From an uncultured Methanomicrobiales archaeon (GTDB lineage Archaea > Halobacteriota > Methanomicrobia > Methanomicrobiales > Methanospirillaceae), in assembly GCA_903828975.1 (NCBI GenBank), contig CAIKOD010000087.1, positions 1-38,898 on the forward strand: a DNA stretch of 38,898 bases, read 5' to 3'. How positions within the stretch are numbered: position 1 is the stretch's first letter; each line of letters begins with the position of its first letter. The position numbers were made by a program, and so were the translations under genes. Positions 16,601 through 25,150 of the stretch are shown here, piece after piece. The notes below the pieces were generated by a model, which ran no database searches, was not told where the DNA came from, and saw nothing but the letters and a program-made list of their open reading frames with translations.

Positions 16601-19600
16601 CAATACAATGGTTAAAACAGGCTATATCAGCGTTACAGAAGCACCCGTCCAGCCGGTAGCGGATTTCACAGCTAACCCGACAACGGGCCCGGTCCCGCTT
16701 CTCGTTCAGTTTATTGATAATTCCACCGGTTCCCCGGATTCATGGAACTGGTCCTTTGGCGATGGAAACATTTCCACTGAACAGGACCCGGCTTACTCCT
16801 ATGGAACCCCTGGTCTCTACAGGGTGTTACTGACCGTTGAGAATAAAGCAGGGAACAGCACGAAATACGTGAATAACTTCATCAATGTGACTGGTAACCC
16901 TCCCTGTTCTGACAAAGGTTATTTCCTCGTCCATTCGAATGTGGAGGGGGCTGCCGTATGGTTTGACCAGATCCCCGAAGGATTTATCACCAACGGGACG
17001 CTCCTTGTTGAAGTATGCATCAAAGAGCCGCATTTCACTACCATAACCGTTGAAAAAGAAGGCTATACTCCACTTACCCAGGAAATTACTCAATACCCCG
17101 AAAAAGATCAGATTATTGATATATACGCAAACCTTAACCCGGTGGAAGTCCCGCCGGTCGCTAACTTTACTGCAGACCTGACACACGGGGGCGTTCCCTT
17201 AACGGTGCAGTTTACCGACCTATCAACAGGAAACCCGACAAACTGGAGCTGGAACTTTGGTGACACATTGACATCAAATGACCAGAGCCCTGTACACACC
17301 TATACATCAGAAGGTATCTACAGTGTCACTCTTACCGCCAGTAACGGTGCAGGTTCCGGAACACTTGATAAACCTGATTACATCTGGGTATTCATGATTG
17401 TAGGGGGAGACAAGGGTTACTATCTTATCCATTCTAACGTGGATGGAGCGGCAGTATATTTCAATAACGAGTGGCCTGTTGGGGAGATTGAGAACGGGAC
17501 GCTGCTTGTAGAGACATGCACTACCTGTACGCCTGTCTTTTCATTTACCGTTAAAAAATGCGGGTACTTTACCCTGACCCAGAACAATACTAAATATCCG
17601 GGCAAAGATGAGACCGTCGACCTGTACGCAAACCTTACAGCCCCGAAAGAACCCCTGATCATTAATTTGACAGGGAATACAACATCCGGGACTGCGCCGC
17701 TGGTTGTCGGGTTTACAGAGTCCGGTATTGGCATCCCAGAGACATGGAACTGGAGCTTTGGCGATGGGACATACTCTGAAGAGCAAAATCCGGTCCATGA
17801 ATATACGGTAGTTGGATCCTACAATGTCAACCTGCACGTAACAAACACCGCATGTCAGAATAGTACGGACGTGAAACCTGACTATATTACCGTAACAGAA
17901 ACACCAGTCCCACCGGTTGCACTTTTCACCGGCCAACCCAGGTCCGGAGGTCCGCCTTTAACAGTCCAGTTCAAGGACCTTTCAACGGGGAATCCCATTT
18001 CATGGTACTGGACATTCGGGGATGGCGGTAGCTCGATTGAACGAAGCCCCACATACACATATTATGGCCAGGACCGGTACAACGTTTCACTGTCCGTTTC
18101 AAATAAGCTCGGAAACAGCACGTTAATGATCCAGGACTATATTGATACTTCAGGCAGCCCGACACCTCCGCCCATTGCTGATTTTACTTCGAATGTTACG
18201 GGAGGGTTCATACCGCTTTCAGTACAGTTTACCGATCAATCAATTGGATACGTGGAAGTCAGGGAATGGAACTTCGGGGATGGGTCACCATTATCGACTA
18301 ATCAAAACCCGGTTCATACCTACACAACAGCAGGACGGTTTAATGTCAGCCTGTACGTTCAGAACAGTGCAGGAAGCATGGTATCAACGCGACCTGACTA
18401 TATCACGACGTCAGGACAGGTAAGCCCCATTGCAGATTTCACCACCAATACGACATCCGGACTGGTGCCTCTTGATGTCAGATTCACTGATACATCAACA
18501 GGGTTCCCGACCTCATGGGCCTGGAATTTCGGTGATAATTCAAGTTCTCCTGAAAAAAACCCGGACCATTCCTACGTAATGCCCGGCACATACACGGTTG
18601 CACTGAATGTCTCCAATTCGTATGGCAACAGCAGCATCGTGAAATCAGGCCTCATCAACGTGCATGAAGAACCAATCCTGTTCACGATTAATGCAACGTC
18701 AGGGCCCAATGGTAATATCAGCCCATATGGTAACCAACCTGCCTGGGAGGGGAGTAGTCAGGTATTCAGTATTATCCCGGACGCAAACTTCGATGTAATG
18801 GATGTCCTTGTTGACGGTGAATCAAAAGGCCCTATCACCAGCTACACCTTCTCTAATATCCAGTCAAATCACTGGATAGAAGCGACATTCAGGAGCACGG
18901 CCGTGACGACCTTTAATATCACGGCATCAGCCGGTTTGAACGGGGGTATTTCCCCGGCAGGCATCGTACCGGTACCTGAAGGAACCGATAGAACATTTAC
19001 TTTCATGCCCAGTCCCGGGTACCTTGTTTCCGCTGTACTCGTTGACTCACAACCTTCCGGACAGGGTACCAGCTACACGTTCTACAATGTGACGGCAGAC
19101 CATACGATCAGCGCATCCTTTGCAAAGGATTCCTACCAGATTGTTTCAACGGCAGGTATTAATGGAATGATTCAGCCAGACGGAACGACAGTGGTTGCAT
19201 ATGGCGGTACACTGAACTATACGATTACTCCGGAATCAGGCTACAGAGTTGACGATGTGCTGGTTGATTCGGTATCCAAGGGCCCCCTGACCACTTACCC
19301 ATTCACCAATGTGCAGGACAACCACACAATTTTCGCATCGTTTGTCAAAGATGTGTATTACATATCAGCAACAGTGACAGGTCCCGGAACGATAACCCCT
19401 GGAGGCAATATCACGGTGCTTCCAGGATCAAGCCAGGTTTTCCATATCGAACCCTTATATGGAATCCAGCGTATGACGGTTGATGGTGCATATACCGATC
19501 CTGCGCTTTCCTATGAATTCGAAGATATTCATGCGGACCATACCATTGTTGTAACTTTCATGACCTCCAGCGGCGGTGGCGGTGGCGGCGGTGGAGGGGG

Positions 19601-19967
19601 AGGGGGCGGTAGTTACATTGCTCCTGAAGCTATAACTCCCGTACCTACCACGAACATTACTGGGGCTGATGTCCTGAAATCGGGAACAGAACCCTCTGAT
19701 ACTTCAGGTTCCGGTACCCAGGCCGGCACGATTCGAACGATAACCACAATGCCAACAGAACTACCAATCGATGTGACCACGGTCGTGACTACAAGCCCGC
19801 CGGTTGTCACAACGCCACCGTCAGGACCGGCACCCATATGGTCAAAGGTCCCGATGAACCTGCTCCTGCCGATCGTAATCATCCTGATCATTGTGGTGAT
19901 TGGGTTCGTCGGGTACTATCTCTACTCACGAAGGAAGACACAGGACCAGTTCTTCGACGAGAAATAA
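13659..19967 (+). CDS. Giant cell-surface protein: beta-propeller, 8 PKD, PEGA-like and InlB-like repeats, C-terminal anchor
   Basis: This is an extracellular multidomain protein of 2102 residues, probably involved in adhesion, matrix or envelope structure. A signal segment (IAFLTVVLIISIISLSAAAA) is followed by a DUF7948-like region (YYDLYPGIDLKYEG). Seven SBBP-type repeats, each near YSTYLGG...GNAYITG...SDFPT (about 290-725), form a likely seven-bladed propeller. Eight PKD domains (about 745-1669; NFGDG, NPVHTYT motifs) follow, interrupted by three PEGA-like modules (GYYLVHSNVEGA; about 828, 1082 and 1249). Next come four InlB-like repeats (about 1674-1969), a run of twelve glycines, a Thr/Pro-rich stalk, and a membrane helix (LLPIVIILIIVVIGFVGYYL) with a basic tail. 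The ATG at 13659 is chosen over the GTG at 13650 for the compact signal peptide. The PKD/PEGA blocks are internally duplicated. Confidence 0.92.
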   Translation: MRTKGLKIAFLTVVLIISIISLSAAAADDVKATNYSFFTKGNVSGGNTTPSPVDLLLGSITGTDDERENLVLLDADNAKTASGSWIKPIPVQFIRNAGQAGEGVRFEVISEMGSIFFTDQKTVFALFSLTDTPGSTEIFSQQFVGANAAPVVEGIKPLSEKVNFLIGNNQNNWLTNVDTYQGIQYYDLYPGIDLKYEGTDGNLKSEFVLEPTGDPARIRIKYNGITSIAKGNDGSLVVTTRSGSFTELKPDAYQMIRGQKVPVIVNYNILSINEVGFDVAEYDRSQPLVIDPVMTYGIYLAGIGVADAKAITKDSDGNAYIAGKTYTGFVLSGSGVAANSTGSDAIVVKINPDGSTPLYRTYIGGNGEDSAAGIALDQNRNVFLTGSTSSSDFPTILPIQGSLRGTTNAFVLELGPSGDKIIYSTYLGGSGTDNGNAIAIDPMNNVYIAGTTTSNDFPTIDEFHPSRLMGSQAAFVSKIESSGSRLVYSGYLGGNAPTTGAGIAVDSAGNAFVTGETYASKNFTVVHAYQPINRGNADAYLIKIAPNGGSAVYSTYIGGSGYDSGAAIAIDPAGNAYITGATGSSDFPTKNAAQQHIGGILDAFILKINPDGSQLIYSTYLGGIGVDRGYGIALNDYGNAYISGWTYSLVFPVVNPYQPRYGGGASDGFVAKLASNGESFDYVTYLGGNGRDPSYAIAADNDGNAYITGDTSSTNFPMVNPFPVPPGVLAGYVVVLSDQFIPPGPPVADFFANTTFGFRPATIEFTDRSTRQPTSWHWNFGDGSTSTLQNPVHTYTQTGRYTVGLTASNTYGSDTVVKENYIEVTPPIVGGDKGYYLVHSNVEGATVQFDGITKGTITNGTFLFEVYVTGTPFRTFTVQQCGYFSLTQNIADYPGKGETVNLYANLTAPKEPLIADFIGNTTSGAAPLSVGFTDNSIGHPETWYWAFGDGVSSTEENPVHSYSTRGTYNVSLYVTNSACYNNTMVKTGYISVTEAPVQPVADFTANPTTGPVPLLVQFIDNSTGSPDSWNWSFGDGNISTEQDPAYSYGTPGLYRVLLTVENKAGNSTKYVNNFINVTGNPPCSDKGYFLVHSNVEGAAVWFDQIPEGFITNGTLLVEVCIKEPHFTTITVEKEGYTPLTQEITQYPEKDQIIDIYANLNPVEVPPVANFTADLTHGGVPLTVQFTDLSTGNPTNWSWNFGDTLTSNDQSPVHTYTSEGIYSVTLTASNGAGSGTLDKPDYIWVFMIVGGDKGYYLIHSNVDGAAVYFNNEWPVGEIENGTLLVETCTTCTPVFSFTVKKCGYFTLTQNNTKYPGKDETVDLYANLTAPKEPLIINLTGNTTSGTAPLVVGFTESGIGIPETWNWSFGDGTYSEEQNPVHEYTVVGSYNVNLHVTNTACQNSTDVKPDYITVTETPVPPVALFTGQPRSGGPPLTVQFKDLSTGNPISWYWTFGDGGSSIERSPTYTYYGQDRYNVSLSVSNKLGNSTLMIQDYIDTSGSPTPPPIADFTSNVTGGFIPLSVQFTDQSIGYVEVREWNFGDGSPLSTNQNPVHTYTTAGRFNVSLYVQNSAGSMVSTRPDYITTSGQVSPIADFTTNTTSGLVPLDVRFTDTSTGFPTSWAWNFGDNSSSPEKNPDHSYVMPGTYTVALNVSNSYGNSSIVKSGLINVHEEPILFTINATSGPNGNISPYGNQPAWEGSSQVFSIIPDANFDVMDVLVDGESKGPITSYTFSNIQSNHWIEATFRSTAVTTFNITASAGLNGGISPAGIVPVPEGTDRTFTFMPSPGYLVSAVLVDSQPSGQGTSYTFYNVTADHTISASFAKDSYQIVSTAGINGMIQPDGTTVVAYGGTLNYTITPESGYRVDDVLVDSVSKGPLTTYPFTNVQDNHTIFASFVKDVYYISATVTGPGTITPGGNITVLPGSSQVFHIEPLYGIQRMTVDGAYTDPALSYEFEDIHADHTIVVTFMTSSGGGGGGGGGGGGGSYIAPEAITPVPTTNITGADVLKSGTEPSDTSGSGTQAGTIRTITTMPTELPIDVTTVVTTSPPVVTTPPSGPAPIWSKVPMNLLLPIVIILIIVVIGFVGYYLYSRRKTQDQFFDEK

Positions 19968-19978
19968 TTATCAAATTC

Positions 19979-19997
19979 TTTTTTTTTAATTTTTTTT
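19979..19997 (+). terminator. Oligo-T terminator after the giant surface-protein gene
   Basis: Runs of nine and eight T separated by AA begin 12 bases after the stop codon. Oligo-T tracts are the usual signal for archaeal intrinsic termination. Confidence 0.75.
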
Positions 19998-20325
19998 ACA
20001 TTCTGATAACCGGTATAATTGTTACGGATTTTAAGGATGGCTAATTATTTAGCCTTGCCAGAATTTTTTCCCAGATCTCCTGCCATACCTGCTGTCCAGG
20101 AAGAGACCTGAATTGCCCTTTCATGCCTGGAAATACTTCCCGTATATTACAGGATATTTTTTCCCAGACTAATATCCAGGTCTATAATTCTGAAAGAAGA
20201 AAACGATTCAGATCATGCTATTTCACAGGGTGATCCTACCGGCATAAGCCCTTTTTAGACAAATACAAAAACAAAGACTTACAAAACAAGAAGACAGTTA
20301 ATCACTGAAACGGGAGAAGCGGGGA
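19998..20325. other. Intergenic region upstream of rfcS
   Basis: No gene is seen in these bases. They should hold the promoter of the replication and cofactor gene block. An A-rich stretch (ACAAATACAAAAACAAAG) lies about 60 bases before rfcS, and GGGAGAAGCGGGGA directly precedes the ATG as ribosome-binding site. Confidence 0.5.
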
Positions 20326-21297
20326 ATGGAGGAGAACAATACCATATGGATAGAAAAATACCGTCCGTTACGGCTTCGGGATATCGTGGGCCAGGACGAG
20401 ATCATTGAGCGGCTTACATCGTATGTCGGGAACGGAAACCTCCCTCATCTCCTGTTCACCGGAAGTGCCGGCGTTGGTAAAACAACTGCCGCAGTATCCC
20501 TTGCGCGGGAGTTCTTTGGTGAGTCGTGGCACATGAATTTCAGAGAACTCAATGCATCTGATGAACGCGGGATAGATGTGGTCCGGAACCAGATCAAGCA
20601 GTTTGCCCGGACATCCCCGCTCGGCGGGGCCACCTTTAAGATCCTCTTCCTTGACGAGGCTGATGCCCTGACAACCGATGCGCAGGCGGCCCTCCGGCGT
20701 ACGATGGAGAGTTATGCACAGACGTGCCGTTTCATTCTATCGTGTAATTATTCCTCCAAAATCATAGACCCAATCCAGAGCAGGTGCGCAATTTATCGTT
20801 TTAAACCCCTCTCAAAAGCGGCAATAGCAGAAGAGATCCAGAAAATCGCCCAAAATGAAGAGGTCATGGTAAGCGGGGATGCCATCGATGCGATTGTCTA
20901 CGTTGCACAGGGGGACATGAGAAAGGCAATTAATGCTCTCCAGGGTGCCGCAATTATCAGCCCGTCGGTCACCGGTCAGATGGTGTATGCAATAACTGCA
21001 ACCGCCCGTCCAGACGAGATTGACCGGCTCCTGGACCTGTCACTTGCAGGTGATTTTGAGGCTGCGGAGAATGCACTTTCACAACTCCTTCATGAACGGG
21101 GCATTGCACCCAACGAACTCCTGAACCAGTGCTACCGGACACTTCTCCGCCGGCCGATAGACCAGAGACTGAAGGTAACATTGATTGATTACATTGGTGA
21201 GACCGATTTCCGGCTCTCTGAAGGGGCTGACAGCGATATCCAGATGGAAGCACTGATCGCGAAATTTGTGATGGCAACCACACAAAAACATGGGTAG
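20326..21297 (+). CDS. rfcS: Replication factor C small subunit (clamp loader ATPase)
   Basis: This AAA+ subunit of the clamp loader places the PCNA ring on primed DNA. The 323 residues show the RFC box WIEKYRP, Walker [10 protein letters not shown] (near 47), intact Walker B FLDEAD (near 108), the arginine-finger SRC motif (near 152), the sensor 2 region [11 protein letters not shown], and the C-terminal helical collar. This is the usual length for archaeal RfcS. It is the first gene of a long plus-strand block and sits directly before mcm, a functional match. A second, divergent small subunit lies at 29865-30860. Methanosarcina-type archaea use two different small subunits with one large one; the large subunit is not in this window. 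Confidence 0.96.
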   Translation: MEENNTIWIEKYRPLRLRDIVGQDEIIERLTSYVGNGNLPHLLFTGSAGVGKTTAAVSLAREFFGESWHMNFRELNASDERGIDVVRNQIKQFARTSPLGGATFKILFLDEADALTTDAQAALRRTMESYAQTCRFILSCNYSSKIIDPIQSRCAIYRFKPLSKAAIAEEIQKIAQNEEVMVSGDAIDAIVYVAQGDMRKAINALQGAAIISPSVTGQMVYAITATARPDEIDRLLDLSLAGDFEAAENALSQLLHERGIAPNELLNQCYRTLLRRPIDQRLKVTLIDYIGETDFRLSEGADSDIQMEALIAKFVMATTQKHG

Positions 21298-21491
21298 GGT
21301 TGAGGTCATGACTGGAAATAATGGGGGATTTTGCAGAAATGATCTCATTTCAGCCGGCCTTCCACAAGGAGAACTGAGGAATCTCCCTGTTGGTAAAAAG
21401 ACCAGTAGGAGCAGAAAGCTGGACCGAATTCCCCCGTTTAGGTCATCCGGAAATTGTACCCTGCTATCATTGGTTGTTAGAGGGGTGACCC

Positions 21492-23600
21492 ATGGAGGAA
21501 CTTGAGGCAGAGATTACCAGCCGGGACGCAGAATGGTCAAGGTTCTTAAAAAACAGGTATAAAAAGCAACTTGCTGAATTAACCCGCGAGTACCCGTACC
21601 GCCGTTCGCTCCAGATTGATTACCGGGAGGTGGAAAGTTTTGGAAAAACCGGGATCCGGCTTGCGGATGAACTGCTTGACAACCCGGGAAAAGTCCTCGC
21701 CGATGTAAAAGATGCGATTAAAAACCACCAGTTGATCAAGACAAAAGACGGGCGCGTTGCCGAACATATCAATATCAGGTTCGTAAACCTTCCTAAAAAA
21801 ACCGGTATCCGGCATATCCGTTCAGATGACATCAATAAGTTCATCACGGTCGAAGGGATCCTCCGTAAAATAACGGAGGTCAGGCCGAGGATCGTCAATG
21901 CAGTTTTCCGCTGTCCCGGGGGCCATATCACGGAGAAAAAGCAGGGCTACGGTCAGTTCATCGAGCCGGACGGGTGTGCAACAGACGGCTGTACGTTTAA
22001 GAAACTCGAGCTTATACCCAAGCGATCGTGGTTCGTTGACTCCCAGAAGATCAGGATACAGGAACAACCTGAAGGGCTCCGCGGCGGCGAACAACCGCAG
22101 ACTCTCGATTTGGACGTTACCGACGACCTTACTGGAATGGTTGCACCCGGGGACCGCGTGGTGATGAACGGGATCCTCCGGTCGATGCAGCGCATCACAC
22201 ACGGGAGCAAGCACACAATTTTTGATATCTACCTCGAATGCAACTCGATAGAAGTCGCGGAGAAGGAATTTGAAGAAGTTGAGATCGACGAGAAGGCTGA
22301 AGAGGAGATTATCGCTATCAGTAAAGACCCGCAGGTCTACCGGAATATCGTCAACTCGATCGCCCCGACCATTTACGGGAACGATGATGTAAAAGAGGCA
22401 ATAGCACTCCAGCTTTTTGGTGGCATTATGAAGGAGATGCCCGACGGGAGCCACCTCCGGGGTGATATACACGTCCTCCTCATCGGTGACCCGGGTATCG
22501 CAAAGAGCCAGCTCCTGCGGTATGTCATCAAGCTATCACCACGGGGCATCTATACAAGTGGTCAGTCCTCTACGTCTGCAGGTCTTACCGCAACCGCTGT
22601 CAAGGACGAATTTGGCGACGGAAGGTGGACACTCGAGGCAGGTGCCCTCGTACTTGCCGATATGGGTGTCGCAGCAGTCGACGAGATGGACAAGATGCAG
22701 AAGGAGGACAGGAGTGCCCTCCACGAGGCAATGGAACAACAGACTATCAGTGTTGCGAAGGCCGGGATCACGGCGACGCTCAAGTCAAGGTGTGCCCTTC
22801 TTGGTGCAGCAAACCCGAAATACGGAAGGTTTGATGATTTTGCCCCCATATCAGACCAGATAAACATGCCCGCCTCGCTGCTTTCACGTTTTGACCTGAT
22901 TTTTGTCATGACCGATAAGCCGGACAAAAAAAGGGACAATGCCATAGCAAACCATATCCTTAAGGCACACAGTATCGGGGAACTAATCCAGCAGCACCGG
23001 AAAAACCCGATCGAAGGGGTGGATGATGACTATATCACCGAGCAGTTGAAACCTGTGACTCCTGCAATTGATCCGACATTATTTCGGAAATATGTCGCCT
23101 ATGCAAAGAGGACTTGCTACCCGATCCTTTCCGAGGAAGCAAAAACCGCTCTGATCGCGTATTACATGAACCTGCGTGATATCGCTGATTCAAGTAAACC
23201 GGTACCGGTCACAGCGAGGCAGCTCGAGGCACTCGTCCGTCTTGCAGAGGCCAGCGCACGTGTCCGTCTCTCGCCGAAGATAGAACAGGCCGATGCAGAA
23301 CGGGTGATTAAGATTGTTGATGCCTGCCTCCGGCAGGTGGCATATGATGCCAAGAGCGGTAGCTACGATATCGACAAGATGATGACCGGTTTCTCAAAAG
23401 GAAAGCGGGATCTGATACGGATGATCAAGGAAGCGATAAAGAGTCTCGCTGATGATAATGGGCGGGCCTCACGCGAGCACGTGCTTGACAACCTCGTCCA
23501 GAAGGGGATCAACCGAGATGATGCACACAGGCAGCTCGAGATGCTCCTAACTTCAGGCGAAGCAATGGAGCCGAAGTCCGGAATTATCAAATTAATCTGA
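21492..23600 (+). CDS. mcm: MCM replicative DNA helicase
   Basis: This is the hexameric 3'-5' helicase that unwinds DNA at the archaeal replication fork. The 702 residues contain an N-terminal DNA-binding/hexamerisation domain, a zinc site, and the AAA+ core with Walker A GDPGIAKSQLL (near 332). Walker B AAVDEMDKM lies near 396, sensor 1 GAANPKYG near 437, and the arginine finger SRFDL near 464. A C-terminal winged helix ends the protein. The zinc ligands appear as C-x3-H-x16-C-x4-C (RCPGGH...GCATDGC) instead of four cysteines. GAGGGGTG, four bases before the ATG, is a good ribosome-binding site. The 194-base spacer after rfcS contains a 71-codon ORF of doubtful reality. mptD follows after 52 bases. 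Confidence 0.97.
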   Translation: MEELEAEITSRDAEWSRFLKNRYKKQLAELTREYPYRRSLQIDYREVESFGKTGIRLADELLDNPGKVLADVKDAIKNHQLIKTKDGRVAEHINIRFVNLPKKTGIRHIRSDDINKFITVEGILRKITEVRPRIVNAVFRCPGGHITEKKQGYGQFIEPDGCATDGCTFKKLELIPKRSWFVDSQKIRIQEQPEGLRGGEQPQTLDLDVTDDLTGMVAPGDRVVMNGILRSMQRITHGSKHTIFDIYLECNSIEVAEKEFEEVEIDEKAEEEIIAISKDPQVYRNIVNSIAPTIYGNDDVKEAIALQLFGGIMKEMPDGSHLRGDIHVLLIGDPGIAKSQLLRYVIKLSPRGIYTSGQSSTSAGLTATAVKDEFGDGRWTLEAGALVLADMGVAAVDEMDKMQKEDRSALHEAMEQQTISVAKAGITATLKSRCALLGAANPKYGRFDDFAPISDQINMPASLLSRFDLIFVMTDKPDKKRDNAIANHILKAHSIGELIQQHRKNPIEGVDDDYITEQLKPVTPAIDPTLFRKYVAYAKRTCYPILSEEAKTALIAYYMNLRDIADSSKPVPVTARQLEALVRLAEASARVRLSPKIEQADAERVIKIVDACLRQVAYDAKSGSYDIDKMMTGFSKGKRDLIRMIKEAIKSLADDNGRASREHVLDNLVQKGINRDDAHRQLEMLLTSGEAMEPKSGIIKLI

Positions 23601-23652
23601 CAACGATTAAGACCTGGGGGATGACACTGCCAGCAGATCTGGAGGGAGCAAC

Positions 23653-23982
23653 ATGACAACAGACCGTGAACTTGCAATATTCGAAGCTGCAATCAAACTT
23701 GGTGCACTGTACCACCAGTGGGTGGGGACACCAGTCTCGCGTGCCTCAGCCGAATTACTCGAAAAAGCAATCGAAAAAAGTGTCATACTGCAGCCATATG
23801 TCGAAGAGATCTCAGTAAGGCTCGACCGCTCACTGATGACACCGAATGTGCACGGGTACAGCGAGGTTGCAGGCCTGATGTTTCATGTAGAAATTGTCAC
23901 AAGGGTGGGGTTTTCCTATTGCCGCGCGAGGCTCAGTCCGAAGGACGATTACCCTTACATGGAGATTGTGGAGTGCGATTGA
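23653..23982 (+). CDS. mptD: Archaeal 7,8-dihydroneopterin aldolase (MptD-like, COG2098)
   Basis: Members cleave 7,8-dihydroneopterin to 6-hydroxymethyl-7,8-dihydropterin and glycolaldehyde in methanopterin synthesis, the C1 carrier of methanogenesis. The 109 residues match the small archaeal family: FEAAIKLGALYHQWVGTPVS near the N-terminus, LEKAIEKSVILQPYV, and GYSEVAGLMFHVEIVTRVG toward the end. GGAGGGAGCAAC before the ATG is a clear ribosome-binding site. The stop codon overlaps the start of the next gene, so the two are likely coupled. Confidence 0.85.
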   Translation: MTTDRELAIFEAAIKLGALYHQWVGTPVSRASAELLEKAIEKSVILQPYVEEISVRLDRSLMTPNVHGYSEVAGLMFHVEIVTRVGFSYCRARLSPKDDYPYMEIVECD

Positions 23983-24806
23983 AGCCGGAAAAAACACCCC
24001 TGACTGACGACCATATTCATATTGACCCGGTCAACGGGAGGGGTATTGAAGCTGCAAAGGACTTCATGAGGGCCGGGGGCACCCACATGTTTCTCGTCTC
24101 TAAACCATCCTTTTCTCTCGGTGTTCACCCGAAGCGGGGATCCGATTTCTGCACGGTTTTTGATGAAACACTCCGTATTGCTGATAAAATACGGGAAACA
24201 GGCCTTGTAGTTTATCCGGTGCTCGGGGTCCACCCGGCAGAAATCACCCGGCTTTCCGAAAGGATGACTCATGAAGAGGCTTCGATCATTATGATGGATG
24301 GACTGGACTTTGCGGCACGGTATGTCACTGAAGGGGCTGCTGTGGCCCTTAAAAGCGGAAGGCCTCATTACGAGGTCACCTCAGAAGTGTTAACGTTATC
24401 AAATGTTGTCCTCTTCCATGCATTCACACTCGGGAGGGACTGCAGGTGCGCGGTGCAGGTACATGCGGAGACAGGACCGTGTGATGATATGATTGCAATG
24501 GCAGTATCTGCAGGGATGGACCCGGCCAGGGTGGTAAAACATTACGCGTCCCCTGAAACACCACTAATCCCATCCCTGATGGCAAAACATGAGGCAATCC
24601 CTGCTCTTTGCAGGGAGGGGCGGATGTTTACCATGGAGAGCGACTATATGGATGAAAACAGCAGGCCTGGCGCGGTAATCGGGCCAAAGTCAGTGCCGAG
24701 GTTTACAAACCGTCTCCTGTCAGAGGGACTTATTACCGGAGAAGATATACACCGGATCCATACTGATACACCCTCTTGGGTGTATGGTGTGGAGATCGTT
24801 CTCTGA
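23973..24806 (+). CDS. TatD-related metal-dependent hydrolase (COG1099-like)
   Basis: This is a predicted amidohydrolase/TatD-type enzyme with a TIM-barrel fold. Metal-binding residues are visible as DDHIHIDP at the N-terminus, YPVLGVHP, a VQVHAETG segment, VVKHYASPE, and a late TMESDYMDE acidic site. The substrate is unknown. The track ORF begins 85 codons upstream inside mptD in another frame, which is spurious. The protein must include DDHIHID, so the start is GTG 23973 (GGAG eight bases upstream) or TTG 23979, which would make a TTGA-type overlap with the mptD stop. The tight overlap suggests a role near methanopterin synthesis, but that is inference. Confidence 0.82.
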   Translation: MRLKPEKTPLTDDHIHIDPVNGRGIEAAKDFMRAGGTHMFLVSKPSFSLGVHPKRGSDFCTVFDETLRIADKIRETGLVVYPVLGVHPAEITRLSERMTHEEASIIMMDGLDFAARYVTEGAAVALKSGRPHYEVTSEVLTLSNVVLFHAFTLGRDCRCAVQVHAETGPCDDMIAMAVSAGMDPARVVKHYASPETPLIPSLMAKHEAIPALCREGRMFTMESDYMDENSRPGAVIGPKSVPRFTNRLLSEGLITGEDIHRIHTDTPSWVYGVEIVL

Positions 24807-24820
24807 AATGCTACAGATAA

Positions 24821-24830
24821 TATTTTTAAT
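24821..24830 (+). promoter_or_regulatory. Predicted box A before the DUF424 gene
   Basis: TATTTTTAAT is centred about 29 bases before the DUF424 start codon. That spacing implies a start site at or next to the ATG, i.e. a leaderless or near-leaderless transcript, and a second promoter inside the long gene block. Confidence 0.5.
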
Positions 24831-24855
24831 ACACGCCTCCTCCCATATCTGATCA

Positions 24856-25149
24856 ATGTATTTAAAAGTTCATCGGGCACCGGATGGTTCAACCGTGATT
24901 GCGGTCTGTGACCGTGAGCTGCTCGACCGTAAACTCAGGCAGGGAGACCTGGAACTCCATGTCAATGAATATTTCTATGGTAACACGCCAGCAGACGAAG
25001 GTGATGTAACCCGGGCAATCCAGGACGGGGACCATATCAACCTTGTTGGCGAACAGGCAGTGGGGATCGCAATCAACCTTGGACTACTCGAGCGTTCAGG
25101 GTGCCTCGTGATTGAAGGTGTCCCCCACGCCCAGATAATCAGGGTATAA
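24856..25149 (+). CDS. DUF424 domain protein (COG2412)
   Basis: This is a 97-residue archaeal protein of unknown biochemical role. The sequence begins MYLKVHRAPDGSTVIAVCD and contains ELHVNEYFYG, the DGDHINLVGEQAVGIAI segment and GVPHAQIIRV, consistent with DUF424. It has no signal peptide or membrane segment. It ends one base before the nmd3 start, so the two genes are cotranscribed. The association with NMD3 hints at a link to ribosome maturation or translation, but that is inference. No ribosome-binding site precedes it, in line with a leaderless start. Confidence 0.85.
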   Translation: MYLKVHRAPDGSTVIAVCDRELLDRKLRQGDLELHVNEYFYGNTPADEGDVTRAIQDGDHINLVGEQAVGIAINLGLLERSGCLVIEGVPHAQIIRV

Positions 25150-25150
25150 C

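Noticed and set aside
23718-23972. N-terminal 85 codons of the track's TatD-related ORF
   Set aside because: This part overlaps mptD in another frame and has no homology-like features. The metal-binding DDHIHID begins after the mptD stop.
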